A stretch of DNA of 64,000 nt, taken from the NCBI GenBank assembly GCA_034509735.1, contig JACGWO010000002.1:44099702-44163701 (forward strand), given 5' to 3'. Under the pieces are notes generated by a model that was not told the DNA's origin, made no database searches, and saw only the letters and a list, made by a program, of their open reading frames with translations. The stretch is from Sesamum alatum (lineage: Eukaryota > Streptophyta > Magnoliopsida > Lamiales > Pedaliaceae). Below, one piece after another: positions 1 through 10,040 of this stretch. Each line of letters begins with the position of its first letter. Position 1 is the stretch's first letter. A program made the translations under genes and the position numbers.

Positions 1-270
1 ACGTGTTACACATGCAAACGAATGGCACGTCCAAGAACCTGTTTATTACAACTAAGTTTGGAGTACTCTGTTAAGGTTGTGTTTTGAGTTGTTCATTATG
101 AATTCCGCATTATAGTCTGCATGTTGGGATGCACATTTTCCATATATACAATAGGGTGCTTGGCAATTAGAATAGCAAAACGTACTGGAGAATGATGATC
201 AATCATTCTGTTATTCGGAGTTAGAACACCAACTCCCAATAACCTTATGGTGCATACTACCAAATCACAA

Positions 271-301
<31 letters not shown>

Positions 302-1975
302 TATATGATTAGGAGATATACACAATATTTTTCATCAAATATAGAAATCTGAGAATTTATGTACCTATTTTTAATACAAGAAGGATATCTAACGACACTT
401 TCCCTTGCTCACCTTTAATAAGAAGCAATTCACTTACAATTAATGTAGCAACTACGACTTATTAGAACATAAATCATGCAAAATATGTAAGAAGGATAGC
501 TAATAAATTCACCCGACATACTCTTCCATTTTAAACAAAACAACACGGCTACAAATGATCAAACATGGATGAAAGACTACTCTCGTTGAACATACCATTT
601 TTATAAGTTGATCAATTACACACATTTTTTAGTAACTGATCACATATATCTTCAGTCACCTTCAGTAAAAAGAATATGACATACAATTAATTAACCAAAT
701 AAGTTGTTCTGCCGAAATTTCATTAAATTACATTTTTATTTCTAATTTGGAATTCATATGCCGGTTTTATGATTTATATATATATATATATATTAGTTAA
801 ATAAATAAAAAATAAATGGATCAGAAGGGAGTAAATAAACTTGGAATATGTAAGATTTTTCTAAATTTATTATCATGATAATTAAGATAATTTATTATAT
901 TGGATTATTGAAAAAATTAGACAAAAATTAAGATAATTTATTATATTGGATTATTGCATTTTTCTTTCGTGTTTTGGTTTAAATATTCCTAATTTTTTAA
1001 CAATGTAAGGTCCAATAGTCTATTTAAAAACCAGTACATGATTATACAAAAATAGAATGAGAAATTATATCATTTTAATTTTTTTGGTGAGCACTTCTTA
1101 ATTGACTATTGACAAGAATATGATTTAAATTTTTCAAAGAGATCTTTTATAGTGATACTTTTTAGAGAAAGAAAATGTACACATATACAATATCAATAGG
1201 AGTTTAAAAAAGTTATAGTAAAACGATGAAGTCCATAAATAAATCTCTATGAGATTTTAAACATAGATTTGGTAGATATATGAACATCAATATGAATAAA
1301 AAAGATTATGTGACAATAATAGAGGCGTATTCTTTTATCTTCAAGATAAATTATCATATTCTAATTTTTTCAAGATAAATTACACTTTTAACAAATGCTC
1401 AAAACCAAATTAAAGTGAAAGACAAATTCATTCAACGAATCAGTAGAAAACAATTATTTTATTTGCAACTATGAACATAAAGAATAGAATTAATAAGGTC
1501 TTTAATTTTAAAAGTATCTAAAACCTACTATAATCAATTGCCAAAAAAAATGTCACTTCGAAGACATTAACTATTTATATATTTGTTCTCCCAAATAGTA
1601 TTTTAGACCCGATAATGCGATTGTTAATTTCCTTCAAATTGTTTTGGTTGGGATTACTCAGATTAATCCCCGGAGTTAACTGTTTCAAAATCTTGTCGCA
1701 AGATGAATAATGTACATGAAAACAATTTGCAAGTTACGGATAATATATTGCTTCATGGTTTAACTTCATAATTGGTTCGGAGTGAGGGCAACAAAATACA
1801 TCGATTCAAAATTAAACACATTAAACGGCCACCCACTACAACCGAACCATAAAATAACAAACCCTAGCCGAACCACCTCCAATAAAATTAAAACCGGCGA
1901 ATTCAATAATGGATTCGCGGCGTTGAAAACAATTGGAGGTGGTCATTAACATTCCTACAACAGCCATGTAAATCC
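1..1975. other. AT-rich intergenic region
   Basis: I see no coding region here. The stretch is strongly AT-rich, with two (AT)n microsatellites at about 271-296 and 775-793. A short direct repeat occurs near 880-950, where 'aagataatttattatattggattattg' type sequence appears twice. The right end, from about 1800, is probably the 3' flank of the minus-strand gene that follows. Confidence 0.6.
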
Positions 1976-2683
1976 TCAGTCAGAAACATTGCTTCGGTCA
2001 GAGCCTTCGTCCCCTTCGATTTCTATGACATTCTCTGCCTCAGAACCACCATCATCACTTGAGATATCTACAACACCTTGCGGACCTTCATCCTCATCAC
2101 CCGCCGAGAAGATAGCACGTAGCTCCTTCCACATCGACTTCCCCCGATAACGGTATGCATTGACAAACTCGTTGTTCTATCCAAAAAATAAAAAACAAAT
2201 TGAATGAGTAGACGTGTAGTATTTTTACGTGCATGGAGTACTACATGGGAAAATAGCAAAATATTTGTTATTACATGAACGTAATAACCTTACCATGACA
2301 AGGTTGTTCCACAGATTATCCTCTACAACGACAATGTTAGCTTGCCGATTCCAAACTACACCAGGTGTGTCTAGCATAGTCCGGAAAGTCATGTACCCTA
2401 GTCGGAGACGATCCAGCCGACACTTGAAAACGATGTACTTGAAATTGAAATTGAAAACGGCATTGACTAGTCGGCGGCCATAGTTCAAGGAGTGCATGTT
2501 AGGGGTTCTGGAAAATTGCCTCTGGCCTTTCAGCGCCTCGTAGTACAACTCCTGAATGAAGAAATGGTCATGTTGTTTTGTCCACCGACGGTTGTAGAAA
2601 TAATAGCTTTGAGGGGGGGGGGGGGACAGAAACGGAGGTTGAGGGGCTGCCGGCGGGGCTGCGTTAGGGTTTTGGTTCTCCAT
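1976..2683 (-). CDS. Myb/SANT-like DNA-binding domain protein (two exons)
   Basis: Two exons on the minus strand: 2683-2294 (130 codons) and 2176-1976 (66 codons plus stop), with a 116 bp intron between a GTAAGG donor and a TAG acceptor, phase 0; total 196 aa. A Pro-rich leader (residues 1-30) is followed by a Myb/SANT-like domain (Myb_DNA-bind_3 type, about 30-155). It starts with the Trp-containing RRWTKQHDHFF, has a central CRLDRLRLGY helix, and ends with FVNAYRYRGKSMWKELRAIF in exon 2. The tail is very acidic (DEDEG...SDDGGSEAEN...). The family is plant-specific, related to the Myb-like accessory proteins of PIF/Harbinger elements, and presumably nuclear; no target is known. It has the same architecture and intron position as the gene at 3975-4760. 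A G run at about 2612-2624 (Pro codons) could slip. Confidence 0.8.
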
Positions 2684-2798
2684 TAGTGAAAGAGGAAGGT
2701 AAAGCTAGCAAGGAAATGGAACTTACAATCTGGAAAACCGAGACTGCAATGAAGTAATCCCCTAGAGAAGACAAGTGTGGCAAGTTGAGATGAATTCC

Positions 2799-2811
2799 AT
2801 ACTATATATAC
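2799..2811 (-). promoter_or_regulatory. Candidate TATA box of the Myb/SANT-like gene
   Basis: The minus strand reads AAGTATATATAGTATG here, about 115-125 bp upstream of the ATG at 2683. The position and sequence fit a TATA box that leaves a 5' leader of about 90 bp. The rest of 2812-3974 shows no gene I can support; it is AT-rich and holds the 3' flank of the next minus-strand gene. Confidence 0.45.
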
Positions 2812-3974
2812 TTGAATTGAAGCAAAGCACAACCATTTGAAATAGCACAATGCTCAAGGCCATTGAATTGTCTAGTCCCTCATGTCAATCATGTCTTATC
2901 CCACCTACCCATAAGTAAATGTGAGAAGAGGGAAGTTGGATACCAATTACACATTTACCTACCTTATGACAAAAGTAAACATGGAGTTCAATGCAAGCCA
3001 TCATTTCCTTGTCCATTCACATATATTTTGTGTAGTACCTTACGTTTTCAAGCACGACTTTTGCTTCCATTTACTATTCCTTAGCTGGTATCCAAGAAAA
3101 TTTATTCCACCATGGTAGATCATGTATGCGTGGCCGGAAAGTGAAGGAAATGAACTCCTTCAATTTATGAACCGAGTAGATGTGGAGAATAAGGCATTAT
3201 ATATATGTTATTAAATGAAGTTATAATGTTCATTAATTTTAACAAATTAATTACTCTTGATTTGCCCTTATACAAAAGTAAATGGAACATGTACTGTAGA
3301 TTTATTAAATTTCGATTTACATGGAAGAATTACATTATGATGATAACATACAACGGTCCCATCTTTTGAAATGAACGATTATAGTTGTAAGATTATTTTC
3401 AAGCAATTGTATGGGTTACTAATACTGGGAAAATGAAGATTGGAGTTCAATAAAAAGAGAAAACAGTCTAACTGGTCAAACGATGGCTATTTAGGTTAAT
3501 TCGTTTTGTTCACTCCGTTCATTAGATCAAGGATGTAATGTAACATAGCGTAAAAAATTATTGAATGCATTCATATACGACGAAAATAAATCCGGAATTA
3601 GTCGAGATATTCATTAAAGTAGCATAATACAAAGTTCGAATTTGAAACTGTTACATTGACGCGCTTGAAAAAAAAAGATAGCCTTGTCACAATTGCCAAC
3701 GAGAGTCAATATGGCTTCTAGTAAACAAAAGTTGTGATAGTCTCGACATAATCTAAATATTTTAATATGCATCAATAATAATGCCGATGGGAAAAAATTG
3801 CTGGTTCATAAGTAGGCATTCAAATCTTCGGCTTCTTGGGCTACGGGATCGCATGTACTTTGGGGTCCACAGGGAATGTGACTGCTCCGAAAAGTCGCGA
3901 TCATTCGAAGCACACGAACTTGGAGTACGTACTTCTTTGTTGGGGCTTCCATTTGGTGGGGTCGCATAGCCGGT

Positions 3975-4760
3975 CTATGCTGGACGACGAATAGTGGCGG
4001 AATAGGTGTTTACACTTGCGGTACCAGAATCCGAAGCGTAATATTCTTGAACAAAGGCCCACCACGAGGGATCTTCCATCCCTAGTTCGTCGCTGTGCCC
4101 GTCAGAAGAATTTTCAGATGATGAATCAGAGAGTGTCTTGTTTGGATGAACCCATTCGTCATCTAAGCAGGTACCAGCCCGATCGAAAAAGATTGATTCC
4201 TCTTCGTCGTCGAAATCCCCTGTACACTCCCCAAACAAAACCCAAAGTGATGTCCATTGCCGCTCGGGAGCGTTTACATAGCACTTGCCAATGGTTTTAG
4301 CCTACGTGAACATCACGCAATGAAGAAGGAACGTGTAGTCATTATATGAGTAAAAATCAGTAGGATAAGGTGCGAGGTGATACGTATGAGGAAAATAACA
4401 CAGAGCCAAGATTGATCAAACCTTTGCAATTTGTTCCCACACGTAGTCATCAGCGGAGATTGTGTTCTTATTGGGATCCCACTCAACGGCTACAAGGCTA
4501 GTAATCCATGAGAAAACACGGTGTCGTTTTTTCAGCTTAGTTAATCAGCGTTGGCAGTAGGAGTAAGACAGAGTACTGCCATATCGTGCGTTTATGTCGA
4601 ACAAGGCACATAGTACAGCATGACAATTCTGGCGATCCTCGTGAAATGTTCCCTTCCGGTGGTGGGCAAGAAGGGAGTGGATGAAAGTGTCCTCGATCTC
4701 CGGAGTCCAATGCTGACAGTAGAACATTTTTTGCTGCCAAAACATGCCATCCCCGTCCAT
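3975..4760 (-). pseudogene. Myb/SANT-like gene with an in-frame stop
   Basis: Exon 1 is 4760-4422 (113 codons) and exon 2 is 4301-3975 (108 codons plus stop). The intron has an AAG|GTTTGA donor and a CGTAG acceptor in phase 0. The domain starts at HWTPEIEDTFIHSLL, continues through INARYGSTLSY and LKKRHRVFSW, and includes VEWDP and ISADDYVWEQIAK before the intron. The exon 2 start (PERQWTSLWVLFGE) matches the domain end seen in the neighbouring gene, and an acidic, Ser-rich tail follows. Codon 72 is TGA (4547-4545), and the frame continues intact on its far side. The family commonly has Arg at this column, so a CGA-to-TGA change is the simplest cause. I therefore call it a recent pseudogene. 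Alternatives are a sequencing error or use of a spliced form that skips the stop. Confidence 0.75.
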
Positions 4761-5520
4761 GGTTAAAAGGGAGATATTCAGATAGGAACAATGTGAAGGC
4801 TTTGAAAAGGTGCAAGAAGTTGAGTGATGTTTTTTTTGGTGTGAGCAAGTATGGATAGGACCGGTTTTTATAGAATCCACTTCACCTACTTCTCTTACAA
4901 CCTACAAGGGGTATTAATGGTTAATACTCATTTCCAATTATATAACTGACTGAACAAATTCTTGTGTTTACGGGTGGTACTTATTAATTGAAGATGCCAC
5001 ATTAACCATAACTCATATATTGTTGCATATATTGATTAATATATGCAACACACCATAGTATAGTACGGGAATTGTACTGAATGCAAAATGTATCGTATCC
5101 ATTGAAGCATGTACACTTCATGTACGTGTAGGATATTATACATATAATCCTGATGAATAGGGAGGGGGTGCATATGTTTTTAATTTGATCTGGTTGTTCT
5201 TCGTAAGTTACCGAGATGCCCTAGATATGTAGACATCATACATAAATTGATTAACATACAAAGATAAGTGAGTGTATGAAATAAGTTTACAATGGATTTG
5301 TAACATAATGGTTTGCATCATCATCGGATATCTACTATAACATAGTGGTTTCAATGCTCATCAGCTACCATATAACCTAATGGTTGATTACCACATTGAG
5401 TGCAGTTTTAAAATACAACTACTAATACATAACCGCAAACAAAACATAGTTCACAATACATGTGAGTAATGCGTTACATCTCCAAAACGTAGATTAAAAA
5501 AGTTTGATGTTGTCAACCCA
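4761..5520. other. Intergenic region between the SANT-like pseudogene and the GRF gene
   Basis: No gene is seen. The stretch includes the upstream region of the SANT-like pseudogene, with a possible TATA-like TTTTATAG near 4866 on the plus strand. It also includes the 3' flank of the GRF-zinc-finger gene. Base composition is AT-rich and no inverted termini were recognised. Confidence 0.5.
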
Positions 5521-6057
5521 CTACATGCATTTCATCAAGACACGTACATAAAGGATGAAGAGGATCATGATAATAACTGAACCCAGAATCCCGCACAAAC
5601 GATACAAGACCTTGTCACCATCCCGTGCTTCCAGTACGACAACCTTCTGTCTTAATTCCTTGAGCAAACGGTCCTGATTATTTATTCGATTCAGCAAATC
5701 GGGGATAACGTCCTTGGCCCGACGACACATTGGTGGGTCGATCCATTCGAAGACACCGCAATAAACACCCTACTCAAAAAGAAACAACTAGGTAATACAG
5801 AAATCGAAAATAATGTAAATATGTCGTAACACAATCGGGCGTAGCGTATAGCATTAGTTCGAAGGACCACATACCGTATCTCCTGAACAACCTCGGAATC
5901 GACGGCCAGGGTTAGAGTTGGTCCAAGAAGTACGAACAGTCAGATCATTTCCACACTTGCATATGCGGACACATGCGGAGTCCTCCGGTTCCATATCGTA
6001 CGAGAATGAATTGCCGGTAGAACGAGATTGGGAGGGATTACTTGACGATGTGTTCAT
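5521..6057 (-). CDS. GRF-type zinc finger protein with coiled coil and C-terminal membrane segment
   Basis: Exon 1 is 6057-5875 (61 codons) and exon 2 is 5769-5521 (82 codons plus stop). The donor is ACG|GTATGT and the acceptor is GAGTAG, phase 0; total 143 aa. The join rebuilds a full GRF zinc finger: CKCGNDL (C33, C35), TSWTNSNPGRRFRGC (C57), then YCGVFEWID (C65) from exon 2. An amphipathic coiled coil follows (about 84-112, LLNRINNQDRLLKELRQKV), then a hydrophobic helix (about 118-139) near the C-terminus, so the protein is probably tail-anchored. This arrangement is typical of the plant At4g04775-like family; the GRF finger is proposed to bind nucleic acid, but the role is unknown. A TAG directly precedes the ATG, so this ATG could also be the first codon of an internal exon. 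Confidence 0.8.
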
Positions 6058-6879
6058 CTACATGACAGATGTAACATAACAAGGGCAATGTTCATACTAT
6101 ATAGCCTAAGAAACTGTATACCATAGATGGACCTCATTGATGACTTCGTATGATGTGCTATACATTACATGAACAATTTTCAAGAATAATTTATTTAAGC
6201 CTCAAACAATGTGTAGTACTATGTAAGTAGAGAAAATAATGGGAAGGCCTGAGAGGAACATCAGACAGTGTACAAATTGAGTATGGAGAAGAGAGAATGG
6301 GTACATGTAAAAGGGGTAAATATGCTGTAAATATCCTAACAAATCAGGTGTCAATAACAAATTTCCCCAAAAAGAACTGCTATGAAACCGACAACATAAA
6401 TTATTACACCCATAAATAAGTAGTACATAGAAGTTAACCAATTCTTACAACAAAATCGTTCCTCAAAATGTAGATTGTATGTAAGCCATTGGATCTGACA
6501 TAAATTAAAGGACAACGAAATAGTAGACACAAGGGCCAACGAAAAGGGTTAAAGATATATATTCTGCGGGTTTCCAATTAACATCCCCTACGAATACAAC
6601 ATACAATCATGTCGAAAAAGGTGAAAACATACTGTATGCACCTTCATCGAGATTAGTAGTCAAAATTCAAAAAATTCACAAATTGGCAGTGGAAACCAGG
6701 TAAAGTTGTAGCATGGAAAGAAACATAAAATGAGTAATGAAAGCATATGTCCAACGAAATATATGAAAGAAAGCCTAACGTAGAATAAGGAACTCAAATT
6801 TTATGTCCGATTAAGATTAATGGAGAACACAGTTATTTCGTAATACGTTCACCGAATATTTTGAAATCGCCTTACAACT

Positions 6880-6918
6880 AACCTTGGGATTGCCTGACGA
6901 ACCGAAGGAGTTAGCCAT
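6880..6918 (-). other. Possible upstream first exon of the GRF gene
   Basis: On the minus strand an ATG at 6918-6916 opens 12 codons (MANSFGSSGNPK) ending in a strong AAG|GTTAGT donor in phase 0. The GRF-gene ATG at 6057 is directly preceded by TAG, so the two could splice in frame and add 12 residues. The acceptor lacks a good pyrimidine tract, which weakens the idea. The 6058-6879 stretch between them would then be an intron; otherwise it is plain AT-rich intergenic DNA. Confidence 0.3.
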
Positions 6919-8156
6919 GACGGACTGAGACGAGCTGCTGGTTTCGGAGTGGAGTTCACCGGCGACAGAGACGAAAGTGAAGGGAAAAGGAGTGTAGGGG
7001 AAATATGAACAAAGATGAACAAAAGTTGTGTATGGAGTGTTCTTCACTCAAGATGTCAAGTCACACTTTTGGCAAGGATGAATTTGTAATTGCACAAATA
7101 ATACATTATTTTATTATACAACTTTTGAGGAATATCATCATTTAATCCAGAATATGATTTGGTAAGTAAACAGAAAATAGACTAATCACACAGTCACTTA
7201 TCACCCCCATAATCACCATTTAATCAATCCCTATTTAATCACATCCAAGGAAGTAAAGAGGGCCTCAATGAATAACTAAAATGTTAACCTGAATGTTTTC
7301 AAAAGTTCATCGTCTAATTTTGAATTATATTTTATTGAATATTAATAAATTTTAATTTTTTTAAAGAAAAAGTCATTTCAAATCATTGTTCCGTATTTTC
7401 CCATCAAATCCTAACTAAATCAAATGTAGCCTCATTGTATTCAATTGAATTTTCATCAATGAATTGTGAGAAGCTAGCATTCCAAAATGTGTGATATTTA
7501 TTCTAAACGATGAAGAAATATCACAATTAGCTCACGACAAGTACAATCACACTTTACCATATAAAAAAACAAAAAACAAAAATATCAAAATTCGTTGTTT
7601 GAAGCTTCAATTATTTTATTGCCTCAAGAACACAAGAAATTAAGTTTGGGTGTGAAACTTAATTGACTTTGAGAAAGTTTGGTAAAGTACATGTATATAT
7701 TAAAAACGTGTTTTATAGTACCAAATTTTGTTTGTTGCAATGAACAGAATACAGATGAGTAGTAACTAACAACTATTAGATGGTATTATAAGTGGAATAA
7801 GTTGTATTTTTACATACAAAATGTTATGAATCAAATTGATTTATACATGTGTCAGCATGTGATGGTAGACCCGTGGCTTGGTGTGAGGATTCGTTTTGGT
7901 TCATTTTGCATTTATATAAGTGGAATAAGTTGTATTTTTACAATCACAAATCGATCAAACATGTTGAGAATAACTAATACTATATTGAGAGAGGAAATGA
8001 TTAATCTCTTGTATAAGGAAATAAGAATTTTCATAGGAATAAATGTAGAAACAAATTTGGGGATGCCCATTTCACACTCCATTTTATTTATCAATCACCC
8101 TCTTATAATATGTAAAGAGGAATATGACACCTATCGCACTCTTTTACTTTTTAATT
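6919..8156. other. AT-rich intergenic region with a short direct repeat
   Basis: No gene is supported. A 29 bp sequence (TATAAGTGGAATAAGTTGTA and onward) occurs near 7789 and again near 7914, in the same orientation, about 125 bp apart. The reading frames in this stretch have no recognisable domain and run through AT-rich, low-complexity sequence. Confidence 0.5.
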
Positions 8157-8468
8157 ATCTATACTAATTATAAAAGTAAAGGTCTTTTGTGTTTAGAAAG
8201 GAAGTTATTTATGCAAATTTATCAAACATATGTCCGTTGTTTCTGCATAATTCATTCGCCTCTTTGTTTCTACAAAATGAATTAATTAATTTGTAGAGGT
8301 TAAAAATAAAAAGTTAACACATTTTTACCATTCTCATATCAAAATTTTAAACTACCCAAAATATCCTTTTAATTTAACACGTTAAATCTCTCAAAACTGT
8401 TCTGTTTTATCTCTCTCTCCAAAACCCATCTTGCATTTCTCAAGAACCACCTTCTCCTCTCAGTTTAA

Positions 8469-8738
8469 TGGTTCAAAAATGTCGAATCTAGTCTGGATCA
8501 TCAATTGTCAGGCCTCTTCGGCGTAGTTCATTGGCTTGGACATGACATTTAGTACATGTGGCTATTTCTGGATTTAGAAGGGAGTATGTTCGATGGAATA
8601 ATTTCTTAGATTATTACCGCATCCCCAATGGTTAGGCCCACTTTTTATAGGTCAATGGAATCTTTATGCTCAAAATCCTGATTCAAGTAGTCATTTATTT
8701 GTAATATCCCAAGAAGCAGGAACTGCCATTCTAATTAT
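8469..8738 (+). pseudogene. psaB: Nuclear copy of a plastid psaB fragment
   Basis: The DNA reads like chloroplast psaB (photosystem I P700 apoprotein A2), with substitutions and small gaps. Recognisable pieces in order are TGGTTCAAAAATG (WFKN), GGCCTCTTCGGCGTAG (GLFGV), GTTCGATGGAATAATTTCTT (VRWNNFL), CCGCATCCCCAATG (PHPQ), TTTTTATAGGTCAATGGAAT (TGQWN), CTTTATGCTCAAAATCC (LYAQNP) and AGCAGGAACTGCCATTCTA (AGTAIL). The frame is broken by stops and indels, so it is non-coding. It is a NUPT-like insertion lying inside the inverted-terminus element and immediately upstream of the SQE exon. That means plastid and nuclear gene pieces were joined before or during mobilisation. Confidence 0.82.
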
Positions 8739-8748
8739 TATGATATGA

Positions 8749-8874
<126 letters not shown>

Positions 8875-9385
8875 TAGTCTCTTACTAGCCTTTGATGCTT
8901 GATTTACGGTTTTCATTTTCGAGTTTTGTAGATATTGATGATTTAAACATTAATTAGGACATCTACAATCGTTGATAGGTTTTCGGTTCTATAATTGCCT
9001 AGGCATCTACAATTATGTGGGTTCGCGATTCTCATCATTTGCAGTTTGTTGAATTGAGTAACAATGAGTTTTTGGATCTCTTTTTTATGTATTCAGTCCC
9101 TTCTTTTGTGCTATTGTACTCTTTTGATGCTCGAATGGTCATATTTCATAAATTGTCATATATGTGTTAAGTTTCCATTTTTAAACTCTACAAATTAGTT
9201 AATTCATTTTGCGGAAATGAAGAACGGATTATGCAGAAACAAAAGGACATTTTTTTTGTAAATTTGCATAAATAACTTCATTTTTAGACAAAAAAGCCTT
9301 TGCTTATATAATTAGTATAGATGCTACCCAGTGATATGAATAGCACAAAAATTGAAGTCTTAAAATAATCGAAACATACTGAAAT

Positions 9386-9476
9386 ATTTTTATTAACACC
9401 CCACAGACGCAATGTATTATCAGTAGATGCAGAAACAAGCTAAATTGTTGGACAAAAAATCCACACAAGACGCCTT
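9386..9476 (-). pseudogene. COP1-like WD40 exon fragment, copy 1 (frameshifted)
   Basis: On the minus strand this reads VDFLSNN, then a small frame change, then SASTDNTLRLWGVNKN. It matches one WD40 blade of COP1 (E3 ubiquitin ligase of light signalling), whose family sequence is close to YVKFLSNNELASASTDSTLRLWDV. It sits just outside the right end of the inverted-terminus element. Copy 1 and copy 2 belong to a 165 bp tandem unit: TAGTATAGATGCTACCC starts at 9313 and again at 9478. The unit is a gene fragment with no other COP1 exon visible. Confidence 0.7.
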
Positions 9477-9477
9477 T

Positions 9478-9548
9478 AGTATAGATGCTACCCGTGATAT
9501 GAATAGCACAAAAATTGAAGTTTTAAGATAATTGTAACATACTGAAAC
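9478..9548. repeat. Second copy of the 165 bp tandem unit, cut by an LTR insertion
   Basis: This repeats 9313-9384 (TAGTATAGATGCTACCC, then TGATATGAATAGCACAAAAA, ending ACATACTGAAA) with few changes. The remainder of the unit, holding the second COP1-like exon, continues at 14013 after the LTR insertion. The unit boundary coincides with the TAGTATAGAT sequence that also forms the tip of the neighbouring element, so the duplication and that element's end are related. Confidence 0.7.
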
Positions 9549-10040
9549 TGTTAGGAGGTGGCCAATGTCCCCTTAAGGCCCGTGTCCCCTGCCCCCTTTG
9601 GGCCTTTCTGGATGGCCAAAGCCCAAATGCTTCTTGGCCCGCATCCACTGCTTCAGCCCACGACCCCACCCTGTCCAATTTTGCTCTCTTATATGTTGGC
9701 CCCCTTTTCTTTTGCTGAAAACCCTAAACCTCACTACCTCTTCTCCTCCAAAATGTGCCCCCTCGTCTCTTTCCCCCAAACCCCTTGAATCCGCCATCGC
9801 CGCTTTCCAATGTCGCCGGAAATGGTGGCATTTACACCGGTCATCTCTCTCCCCTCACTATAAATATGACCCTCCTTTTGTTTAGGTCGCAATTCGAACG
9901 AGTTACACCAAAAAGCTTTCCTTCTTCTTCTCTGTGAACATAAACCAACTTTATGCCGAGTTTTTCTCTATGTGGTTGAGGGTGTGTCCCCCTTCTTGTT
10001 CTTTGTGATTTCGGGTTCTTTGTGGACTGGGAGGTCTAAA

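Noticed and set aside
271..296. (AT)n tract as a possible origin or matrix attachment site
   Set aside because: Such tracts are common in this AT-rich DNA; nothing else supports a special role.
9558..9937. Several overlapping frames on both strands
   Set aside because: They are in the C-rich U3/R part of the solo LTR and match no protein family.
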